A stretch of DNA of 64,000 bases from Rivularia sp963920925. Lineage in GTDB: Bacteria; Cyanobacteriota; Cyanobacteriia; Cyanobacteriales; Nostocaceae. The stretch spans positions 62,001 to 126,000 of the forward strand of contig NZ_CAWUDI010000006.1 of NCBI RefSeq assembly GCF_963920925.1. The letters run 5' to 3'. Under the pieces are notes generated by a model, which was given only the letters and a program-made list of their open reading frames with translations, ran no database searches and was not told the origin of the DNA. A program made the translations under genes and the position numbers. Below, piece by piece: positions 42,878-50,657 of the stretch. How positions within the stretch are numbered: the stretch's first letter is position 1; each line of letters opens with the position of its first letter.

Positions 42878-43217
42878 GAGATATCTGATTTAAACTATCT
42901 CACTTAGTTTGCCCATTTCGTTTTGCAATATTACCACTTGTCCCCCTTCTCCCAGAATTGGGAGAAGGGGCTAGGGGATGAGGGAAACTCAGGCACCAAA
43001 TCAACCACGTTATAAACATAACCAAAGACTTGCATTGTCCATTTCCCAACTCAAATGCCATCAAACCCAGAATTCCGATTCCTCGGTTTGAATATAACTA
43101 TATATATAGATGTGAAATTTGATTCTCTCGCTTCTTCTATTTACCAGTTTCTACTTTCTAGTTCCTACTCCCTTTTCTATGGCATGATTATATAGGCTTT
43201 GCTGGCAGTAAAAAAAT
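42878..43217. other. Intergenic region with right inverted repeat arm
   Basis: Holds the right arm of the repeat around DUF559 (42941-43006). The remaining 210 bases before glpK carry no gene; 'TTCTAGTTCCTACTCCC'-type tandem repeat lies at 43150-43176. Confidence 0.45.
42941..43006 (-). repeat. Right arm of inverted repeat flanking the DUF559 gene
   Basis: On the minus strand it reads GGTTGATTTGGTGCC, then CCCTCATCCCCTAGCCCCTT and CTCCCAATTCTGGGAG. It matches the left arm (42413-42477) over most of its length in inverted orientation, with an internal small hairpin. Confidence 0.65.
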
Positions 43218-44747
43218 ATGATCCAGAGTAGGGGCAATACAAATCAACCAGGTTACATTCTGGCTTTAGATTTAGGCACTACGGGTAATCGTGCTTTTGT
43301 GTTTGATTTTAACAGTCAAATTGTTGGGCAAGCATACCTCGAACTCAAACAATATTATCCCCAACCGGGATGGTTGGAACATGATGCGGTAGAAATCTGG
43401 GAAGCGACGATTTCGGTAATGCAAAGTGCTGTTGAAAAAGCACAAATTTCCCCTTCACAAATAGCTGCTATTGGTTTAACCAACCAGCGAGAAACTTGTT
43501 TATTGTGGGATAAAAACACCGGAAAACCTTTACAAAAAGCAATTGTATGGCAAGATAGACGCACTGCTCCCCTTTGCAATGAGTTACAAAATCAAGGTTT
43601 GGCACAGGAGATTTATCAACGTACTGGGTTAGTTATTGATGCTTATTTTTCTGCAACAAAACTTTCTTGGCTATTAGATTCTGTTGCAGGAGTTGAACTA
43701 AATAATGTTTTGGCTGGAACAATCGATACTTGGGTGCTGTGGAATCTTACCGGCAGAAAAGTTCATGCAACCGATCACAGCAATGCCAGTCGCACAATGT
43801 TGATGAATTTGGAAACTTGCGATTGGGATGAAAGGCTATTAGATTTATTTAAAATTCCTCGTCATATTTTACCCCAGATTCAGCCCAGCTTTGGTCATTT
43901 TGGAGTTATTGATAAAGCTTTACTCGAAGTCGAAATTCCGATTACTGCTATTTTAGGCGACCAACAAGCGTCTTTATTCGGTCATGGTTGCAATGCTCCC
44001 GGCTTAATGAAATGCACTTACGGTACTGGTAGCTTTTTAGTTGCTCATACTGGAAAAGAAATAGCGCGATCGCAAAGTCAGGTTTTGAGTACGGTGGCTT
44101 GGACTCAACTAAATCAAGATGGTTCTTTAGATATTAACTATGCTCTTGAAGGCAGTATGTTTACTAGTGGGGCTTGTATCCAATGGTTGCGCGATGGTAT
44201 GCAATTAATTGAAACAGCCGCTCAAACTGAGACTATAGCAACTCAAGTCAACGACAACGGTGGAGTATACTTTGTACCTGCATTGAGCGGATTAGGCGCA
44301 CCTCATTGGGATATGAGCGCTAGAGGTTCTTTTCTAGGAATTACCGCCGGTGTCACCAGAGAACATATGGTTCGTTCTGTATTGGAAGCAATTGCTTATC
44401 AGGTAAAAGAAGTTGTAGACGCAATCAATACATTTAGTAACATTTCTATCGGAAAGTTAACTGTAGATGGTGGTGCTTCCAACAATAATTTTTTAATGCA
44501 GTTTCAAGCCGATTTATTAGGAATTCCCATCGAACAACCAGTGATGCGAGATACTACAGTACAAGGTATTGCATTCGCTGCCGGTTTAACAATCGGTTTA
44601 TGGAATGATTATGCAGAATTAATCAGTCAAAGAACTATAGAAAAAGTATTTGAGCCGAATCTTGATTCTAATCATATTCAAGAGATTCAACAAAACTATG
44701 CTACTTGGCTGCGTGCTGTTGAAAGAGGAAAGAATTGGGAACAGTGA
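43218..44747 (+). CDS. glpK: Glycerol kinase
   Basis: Phosphorylates glycerol to sn-glycerol 3-phosphate with ATP, feeding lipid synthesis and glycolysis. FGGY family landmarks are 'ILALDLGTTGNRAFVFD' (ATP-binding), 'LTNQRETCLLWDKNTGKPLQKAIVWQDRRT' (GlpK-specific glycerol site), 'GDQQASLFGHGCNAPGLMKCTYGTGSFLVAHTG' and the C-terminal 'DGGASNNNFLMQFQADLLGIPIEQP'. Length 509 is normal. No glpD or glpF is adjacent. The ATG at 43218 is the family start, with a few N-terminal residues extra. Confidence 0.96.
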   Translation: MIQSRGNTNQPGYILALDLGTTGNRAFVFDFNSQIVGQAYLELKQYYPQPGWLEHDAVEIWEATISVMQSAVEKAQISPSQIAAIGLTNQRETCLLWDKNTGKPLQKAIVWQDRRTAPLCNELQNQGLAQEIYQRTGLVIDAYFSATKLSWLLDSVAGVELNNVLAGTIDTWVLWNLTGRKVHATDHSNASRTMLMNLETCDWDERLLDLFKIPRHILPQIQPSFGHFGVIDKALLEVEIPITAILGDQQASLFGHGCNAPGLMKCTYGTGSFLVAHTGKEIARSQSQVLSTVAWTQLNQDGSLDINYALEGSMFTSGACIQWLRDGMQLIETAAQTETIATQVNDNGGVYFVPALSGLGAPHWDMSARGSFLGITAGVTREHMVRSVLEAIAYQVKEVVDAINTFSNISIGKLTVDGGASNNNFLMQFQADLLGIPIEQPVMRDTTVQGIAFAAGLTIGLWNDYAELISQRTIEKVFEPNLDSNHIQEIQQNYATWLRAVERGKNWEQ

Positions 44748-45753
44748 ATGGGTAATGTGTAATTGGTAATTGGTAACAAACAGTTCTACGTGCCGACTTT
44801 AGTCCTTTTTCGGTTATTTAACAAGTGTAGAAAATATTGATTTGAGCGAATCTTCTATACTTAATTGCTTACACACTCTCAATCTTTCTCGAAATGGATT
44901 ACGTAGTAGCATGATTGACCAATTATCAAAACTTAAATGTCGAATAATTGCTGATGAACAAGATTTGAGCCTTTACGATGTATGTATCGAATAAACGTGA
45001 ATCAACATCACGTTGAAATAAAGGTTTATTCAAAATGATATTTACCAACTCGTCATATTTGTTTTGTGGTGTAATATTGCATACCCAACCGGGGTTGTAA
45101 ATCTTGGTCTAATAGCGAAAGTTCTATAAATTTCACATCTTGCACCATTTTCAACAACCGCCTTGGAATTAATTCCAAGGCTTATATACAAAGTCTGATA
45201 AATCAGACTGGGTATGGTTTTGAGGTGATTATAGTACGTTTTAACGTACTTCGTATATTAGCCTTGAAATTTATTTCTCTGCGAGAAAGCCTCCGGCTTA
45301 CGAGGCGGGAATTTGGGCTTCTTGAGAATGGTGCAAAATATCAGATTAATAGGACTAAAAAATAAATTAGACAATCTACTTAACCCCACTTTTCTTAATG
45401 TGTAATAGTACTTAACAGAAGTTCAATCTTTTAATTGAAAAAGCTCAACAAAATCTAATAACCATGCCCTATTACCGTTAATCACCACATGATAATTACG
45501 GCTTTCACAATACCTTTTATTTTTAAAAATTTAAGTTTCCTGATATAATCCGTTTTGAAAAAAGTAAATAAACAAGTAAATAAAAAAATAAATTACTATA
45601 CCGTCTTTCAGCGATTTGAAACTGCTGAAAAACAGCAACATCTGCTACAAAAAATTTTTTCGAGAATATAAAGTTTTTGACAACTTTACAAAAGTTTTTA
45701 TGGGAAAAATAAAGACAGAAAAGTAAACAAAAACTGTCTTCGGATTTATATAT
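44748..45753. other. Long intergenic region carrying a MITE-like element
   Basis: 1,006 bases between glpK and flv3. The middle (45116-45344) is a dispersed element described separately. The last 400 bases (45350-45753) are AT-rich and must hold the flv3 promoter; no NtcA-type GTA-N8-TAC box was found. A leftward frame through 45523-45882 overlaps flv3 and is not a gene. Confidence 0.5.
45116..45344 (+). mobile_element. MITE-like element, copy 1 (hairpin-rich)
   Basis: The ends are inverted relatives: CATCTTGCACCATTTTCAA near 45135 and, inverted, GAGAATGGTGCAAAATAT near 45324. Inside are three perfect palindromes: 45160-45181 (GCCTTGGAATTAATTCCAAGGC, 22 bases), 45192-45209 (AGTCTGAT/ATCAGACT) and 45233-45250 (AGTACGTT/AACGTACT). 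A fourth hairpin GCCTC/GAGGC lies at 45289-45306. The first 80 bases match 60400-60478 in the opposite orientation at roughly 85-90 percent by eye. No transposase frame is present. Confidence 0.6.
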
Positions 45754-47472
45754 ATGGTAGCGGTCAACGAGAACGCACAAAAACGTCTTACTATACAAAC
45801 TGTTGAAATTGCTCCAAACACAACGGCGATTCGTAGTCTCGATTGGGATCGCGATCGCTTTGATATTGAGTTTGGATTGCAAAACGGTACAACTTACAAC
45901 TCTTATCTAATTCGCGGCGAGCGTACAGCTTTGGTTGATACGTCTCACGGCAAGTTTCGGGAACAATATTTAGAAACTCTCAAGAGCTTAATTAATCCCA
46001 AGGAGATTGATTACATAATTGTCAACCACACTGAACCCGATCACAGTGGTTTAGTGGAGGATGTGCTGCAAATTGCTCCTAGAGCAACTGTATTAGCTTC
46101 TAAGGTTGCTTTACAGTTTCTGGAAAACTTGGTACACGATCCGTTTTCTAAGCGAATTGTTAAGACTGGTGATACTGTAGATTTAGGTGACGGACACGAA
46201 CTCGAATTTGTAAGTGCGCCTAATTTACACTGGCCCGATACTATCTTCAGTTTCGACAAGAAGACTCAAACCCTCTTTACTTGCGACGCTTTTGGTATGC
46301 ACTATTGCAGTGACGATACCTTTGATGTCAATTTAGAGGCAATCGAACCTGACTTCAAGTTTTACTACGATTGTTTGATGGGGCCAAATGCTCGCTCTTT
46401 ATTGAATGCAATGAAGAGAATGAACGATTTGGGCAAAATAAAAATTATTGCTAACGGGCACGGGCCATTACTTTATCACAACTTGGATACGCTCAAAGAG
46501 TGTTATCAAACTTGGAGTCAAAAACAAGCCAAAACCGAAACAATCATTGGTTTGTACTACGTAGCGGAATACGGATATTGCGATCGCTTAGCGCAATCAA
46601 TTGGGCACGGTATCCAAAAAACCGGCGTTGGTGTGGAGATGTTGGATTTAGCTAGCACCGATCTCCAAGAAATCCAAGAATTAGCAGGTAGAGCGGCAGG
46701 TATCATCATCGGTATGCCTCCTTCTCATAATACTGCGGCACAAGCTGCGATCAGTTCTCTGTTAGCAGTAGTGAAAAATAAGCAAGTCATCGGACTCTAT
46801 GAGTCATACGGTGGAGATGACGAACCTATCGACACCTTACGGAGAAAATTCCTCGAACATGGTGTAAGAGAAGGCTTTGAAGCAATCCGCATCAAAGAAG
46901 AACCACAAAACGATGTATTTCGAGCAGCTGACGAAGCTGGTAACGAAATGGGACAGTTGCTAGTACGCGAACGTAACATCAAGCATCTCAAGTCAATCGA
47001 TGCCGACTTAGAAAAAGCATTAGGTCGGATTAGCAACGGACTTTATGTTGTTACCACTAAAAAAGGTGACATTAAAGGTGCAATGGTTGCTTCCTGGATT
47101 GCTCAAGCAAGCTTACAGCCTTTAGGATTTACCGTAGCTATTGCTAAAGAGCGAGGAATTGAATCTTCACTACAGATAGGCGATAATTTCGTCCTCAACG
47201 TGCTTGAAGAAGGAAACTATCAAGACCTCAAAAAGCATTTCCTCAAGCGCTTACTTCCCGGTGTTGACCGATTTGAAGGAGTGAAAACTCAAACAGCTAA
47301 AAACGGTAGCCCCATTCTTTCAGATGCATTAGCATACATGGAATGTGAAGTCAAGACCAGCATGGAATGTAGCGACCACACATTATTGTACTGTATCGTT
47401 TCCGATGGTCGTATTTCTGACCCCGATGGAGTCACAGCAGTTCGCCATCGTAAAGTTGGAACCTACTATTAA
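45754..47472 (+). CDS. flv3: Flavodiiron protein, Flv3 type (canonical di-iron site)
   Basis: Reduces O2 to water with electrons from the photosynthetic chain, protecting photosystem I. In heterocysts the Flv3B form protects nitrogenase. The metallo-beta-lactamase domain keeps the di-iron ligands: His92, Glu94, Asp96, His97 ('NHTEPDHSG'), then the His of 'LHWPDTIFSF', the Asp of 'FTCDAFGMHYC' and the His of 'NGHGPLLYH'. A flavodoxin-like domain ('GLYYVAEYGYCDRLAQSIGHGI', 'GIIIGMPPSHN', 'GLYESYGGDDEP') and a C-terminal flavin reductase domain ('LYVVTTKKGDIKGAMVASWIAQASLQPLGFTVAIAKERG') follow. 572 residues is the normal three-domain cyanobacterial form. The paralogue starts 175 bases on. Confidence 0.93.
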   Translation: MVAVNENAQKRLTIQTVEIAPNTTAIRSLDWDRDRFDIEFGLQNGTTYNSYLIRGERTALVDTSHGKFREQYLETLKSLINPKEIDYIIVNHTEPDHSGLVEDVLQIAPRATVLASKVALQFLENLVHDPFSKRIVKTGDTVDLGDGHELEFVSAPNLHWPDTIFSFDKKTQTLFTCDAFGMHYCSDDTFDVNLEAIEPDFKFYYDCLMGPNARSLLNAMKRMNDLGKIKIIANGHGPLLYHNLDTLKECYQTWSQKQAKTETIIGLYYVAEYGYCDRLAQSIGHGIQKTGVGVEMLDLASTDLQEIQELAGRAAGIIIGMPPSHNTAAQAAISSLLAVVKNKQVIGLYESYGGDDEPIDTLRRKFLEHGVREGFEAIRIKEEPQNDVFRAADEAGNEMGQLLVRERNIKHLKSIDADLEKALGRISNGLYVVTTKKGDIKGAMVASWIAQASLQPLGFTVAIAKERGIESSLQIGDNFVLNVLEEGNYQDLKKHFLKRLLPGVDRFEGVKTQTAKNGSPILSDALAYMECEVKTSMECSDHTLLYCIVSDGRISDPDGVTAVRHRKVGTYY

Positions 47473-47647
47473 TTAGGGGTTAGCAATTGTTCTACGTGCC
47501 GACTTTAGTCCTAAATCCGAGGACTAAAGTCCTTACTACGAACTTTAATTTCTTCATCTATTTATTAAATTGCAAATAGGCATCTACGTTCTTTTTTTTT
47601 TGATTAATCTTTTGATTCTTAAACAAGTTATTTTTTCCATCGATATT

Positions 47648-49357
47648 ATGAACAATTCCAATCCCCGCGATATGCAGATCGCCCCGATTGCGACCGATAC
47701 TAAGTTGATTAAAGCTCGCAGTTGGACGCGCTTACGATTTGAAATTGAATATGCATTGGCTAAGGGTAGTACTTCTAATTGCTATTTAATTGAAGGTGAT
47801 AAAACTGCAATTATCGATCCTCCTCCGGAAACTTTTACTCATATTTATATCGAGGCTTTGCAGAGTGTTCTAGATTTGCAAGAGTTAGATTATGTGATTG
47901 TTGGACATTTTAATCCCAATCGCGTCGCTACTCTTAAAGCAATTCTAGAACGGGCACCTCAGCTAACATTTGTGGCTTCTGTTCCTGGTGCTGCTAATCT
48001 ACGTAAGGCTTTTGGCCCAAACCTCAAAGTTATAGAAATGCGGGGTAAGGAAACTCTCGATTTGGGTAAGGGACACGTTTTAAAAGGTATTCCGATTCCG
48101 AGTCCGCGCTGGCCTACCGGACTTGCTACTTACGACCCACAAACCCAAGTTCTCTACTCAAATAAACTATTTGGTGCCCATGTCTGCGGTGAAGAAGTAT
48201 TTGATGAAGACTGGGATATTTTAAAAGAAGATCAGCGCTATTATTTTGACTGCTTGATGGCTCCCCATGCACATCATGTCAAAGCGGCTTTGGAAAAAAT
48301 TTCCGAAATTCCGGTGAGAATGTATGCTACGGTTCACGGTTCTTTGGTACGCTATGGTTTGATTGAACTCAATAAGGCTTACCAACAGTGGAGCGTTTCT
48401 CAAACAGAACGCGAAGTTACCGTTGCCTTACTTTACGCTTCAGCTTACGGTAATACTTCAACTTTAGCTCAAGCATTTGGCTTGGGTTTAACTAAAGGTG
48501 GGGTAGCTGTTGAGTCTATTAACTGCGAATTTGCCGACCCAGATGATATCCGCACTGCCATTGAAAAGTCGGATGGTTTTATCATCGGCTCTCCTACCAT
48601 CGGCGGTAACGCTCCTACTCCGATTCATACTGCTTTGGGTATTGTTCTTTCAGTTGGTGATACTGGTAAACTTGCTGGCGTATTTGGCTCCTACGGTTGG
48701 AGTGGCGAAGCATTCGATTTAATTGAAGGCAAGCTAAGGGATGCAGGATTTCAATTTGGCTTCGATACCTTTAAAGCTAGATTCAAACCATCTGATAAAA
48801 CCCTTAAAGAATGCGAAGAAACAGCAACCGACTTTGCTCAAACCTTGAGAAAAGCCCGCAAACTACGTATACCTCAACCCACTGCAACTCCAATGGAACA
48901 AGCCGTTGGACGTATCGTTGGTTCTGTTTGCGTACTTACAGCCAAACAGGGAGAAGTTACCACCGGAATGTTGGGTAGTTGGGTGTCGCAAGCTACATTC
49001 GATCCGCCAGGAATTAGTTTAGCGATCGCCAAAGATAGAGCGGTTGAAACGCTGCTTTATCCTGGAAGTAAGTTTGTTTTAAATATTATCGGTGAAGACA
49101 ATCAACAAGATTACGTTAAGCACTTCCGCAAAACTTTTGCTCCCGGTGAAGATCGTTTTTCCAGTTTCCCCACAACATCAGCTGATAATGGTGGCATCAT
49201 CCTCACCGATGGTATAGCCTACATCGAATGTTCTGCAAGCAAGCGTATGGAATGCGGCGACCACTGGGTAATATATGCAACAGTTGACAATGGTAAATTA
49301 TTGCAAGCAGATACAGTAACTGCTATCCACCGTCGCAAAGCTGGAAACCATTATTAA
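47648..49357 (+). CDS. flv1: Flavodiiron protein, Flv1 type (non-canonical di-iron site)
   Basis: Partner of Flv3, with which it is thought to form a heteromer for O2 photoreduction. The di-iron positions are mostly replaced, as in Flv1: 'GHFNPNRVA' instead of 'NHTEPDHSG' (only the first His remains), 'SPRWPTGLATY' instead of 'LHWPD', and 'YSNKLFGAHVC' instead of 'CDAFG', while 'VHGSLV' keeps its His. The flavodoxin domain ('LLYASAYGNTSTLAQAFGLG', 'GFIIGSPTIGGN', 'FGSYGWSGEAFD') and flavin reductase domain ('CVLTAKQGEVTTGMLGSWVSQATFDPPGISLAIAKDR') are intact. The frame extends to a TTG at 47570, but the ATG at 47648 (MNNSNPRDMQIA) is the better start. Order Flv3-then-Flv1, adjacent, resembles the heterocyst-specific flv3B-flv1B pair of Anabaena; this is inference. 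Confidence 0.92.
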   Translation: MNNSNPRDMQIAPIATDTKLIKARSWTRLRFEIEYALAKGSTSNCYLIEGDKTAIIDPPPETFTHIYIEALQSVLDLQELDYVIVGHFNPNRVATLKAILERAPQLTFVASVPGAANLRKAFGPNLKVIEMRGKETLDLGKGHVLKGIPIPSPRWPTGLATYDPQTQVLYSNKLFGAHVCGEEVFDEDWDILKEDQRYYFDCLMAPHAHHVKAALEKISEIPVRMYATVHGSLVRYGLIELNKAYQQWSVSQTEREVTVALLYASAYGNTSTLAQAFGLGLTKGGVAVESINCEFADPDDIRTAIEKSDGFIIGSPTIGGNAPTPIHTALGIVLSVGDTGKLAGVFGSYGWSGEAFDLIEGKLRDAGFQFGFDTFKARFKPSDKTLKECEETATDFAQTLRKARKLRIPQPTATPMEQAVGRIVGSVCVLTAKQGEVTTGMLGSWVSQATFDPPGISLAIAKDRAVETLLYPGSKFVLNIIGEDNQQDYVKHFRKTFAPGEDRFSSFPTTSADNGGIILTDGIAYIECSASKRMECGDHWVIYATVDNGKLLQADTVTAIHRRKAGNHY

Positions 49358-49879
49358 CAGTTAGCAGTTAGCAGTTAGGAGTTAGGAGTTAGAAAGTTTA
49401 TATTTCTCCTTCTCCCCATCTCCCCCTCCGGGTTGCGCCACTTGCTACAAGTCGGGGAACCCGCCCAACGCAGTGGCTGTGCGATCTCCCCATCCCCTTG
49501 TCTCCCCTCCCCAACCCTTTCCTGATTCCAGGGGAGGGCACTTTTATGTGGGCAAGGTTTTACAAATTAATCCGGACAATACCATACCACTACATGAACA
49601 GTTAACTGGTCACTGTTCCCTGTTCCCTATTCCCTATTCCCTAGTCACCACTAGCTATGTTGCTTAATATACATACAATTATTTTCTGGCAACCGCAAAA
49701 TAATGGAAGTTCTATTATGTATAAAGGTGTTGTAAGTGGCTCTGTCAGCGATTCATGTTTCCGCAATTGTTCGCAGGTCAACTGTATACAGATTGTGTAA
49801 GGTTTAACTATTAAATAACTAGTAGCATTTAAAAAAATGCCTGCTATCCAAACAACGGTTTAAATTATTGGCTCTTGTT

Positions 49880-50065
49880 ATGAATCCAGAAAAAAACAAA
49901 AACAAACTAAAGTTCCCTTTTTGGCAGTATCTCAACCAACCATTGTTTAATGAAAAACTTATATTAAATCCCCATACCTTTGCCTACGTTTACAGAATAG
50001 AGCTTTTAGAGCGCTGTTGGGGCAGAGAATGCGATGCTAAGGGGCAATCCAGAGGCGGTGCATAA
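49880..50065 (+). CDS. Possible small basic protein
   Basis: A frame of 61 residues from the ATG at 49880 (MNPEKNKNKLKFPFWQYLNQ), ending 'GRECDAKGQSRGGA'. It has no ribosome site, no signal peptide and no family I can recognise. An alternative TTG at 49868 lies upstream. Its only support is position: a good rho-independent terminator lies 143 bases beyond the stop. It could as well be part of a non-coding transcript. Confidence 0.25.
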   Translation: MNPEKNKNKLKFPFWQYLNQPLFNEKLILNPHTFAYVYRIELLERCWGRECDAKGQSRGGA

Positions 50066-50207
50066 GCTAATTCTGTCTTCTTAGGATGGTTTTATGGCGC
50101 TTCGGGAAAGATTTATGAGTTACGAGTTAACAAAATTTTATTTGAATAGGCTAATTTTCGTTTTTGGGTTTCCAACATTTTAATTTTACTTTCAGCCTGA
50201 TAAAATC

Positions 50208-50234
50208 GCCTCATCCCAAGGATGGGGCTTTTTT
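50208..50234 (+). terminator. Rho-independent terminator
   Basis: Stem GCCTCATCC / GGATGGGGC (one G-T pair) with a three-base loop, followed directly by TTTTTT. The best-formed terminator in the window. No certain gene ends just upstream, which suggests an unannotated transcript starting somewhere between about 49650 and 50100. Confidence 0.7.
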
Positions 50235-50657
50235 GTGGGGATAAGCTCGCGAAGGGAATCTTAGTTAAGTATTCAAAAACTTCTATTAGCAATATTTTTT
50301 ACCCTGGATTTCTTTTGATTTTGATAACTTTATCCAGAATATAACCGATAATTTGAGGCTGAATTTGATGTCTTTTAGGTAGATTACTTAAAAACAATCA
50401 AACTATTCATACATTTATTTTCTGCTAAAAAAGTAATAATTACCACAAACAACACTGAGGATATGCTGATGGACTTTAAGAAATCTTTAAATAATGGGAA
50501 TTGGGAATAGGGGATGGGGCATTGGGAAATGAATCAGGTCACAATTTCAATGCGGATACGAAATTTAATATATTTATCGCCAACAAACTATAGTGTATAT
50601 GACATTCCTGCGTTACTCTGGATAACACTTACGGTGTTTGAGAAAGGTTGAAAGCCT

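Larger units (their letters stand above)
49358..50657. other. Long repeat-containing intergenic region before dnaE
   Basis: Begins with GCAGTTAG and GGAGTTA units starting at the flv1 stop codon (49355-49390). Then comes a CT-rich array and a dispersed block at 49432-49476 (ACTTGCTACAAGTCGGGG, AACCCGCCCAACGCAGTGG), a near copy of 10062-10108. The part 49690-50240 has a possible small frame and a terminator (listed separately). 50240-50657 shows no gene; it should hold the dnaE promoter. Confidence 0.5.

Noticed and set aside
45523..45882. Leftward frame of 119 codons across the flv3 start
   Set aside because: Lies over the flv3 promoter and first 43 codons; composition is that of antisense AT-rich DNA with no family resemblance.
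45754..49357. flv4-flv2 operon
   Set aside because: The flv4-flv2 operon has a membrane protein gene between the two flavodiiron genes; here the gap is 175 bases without a gene.
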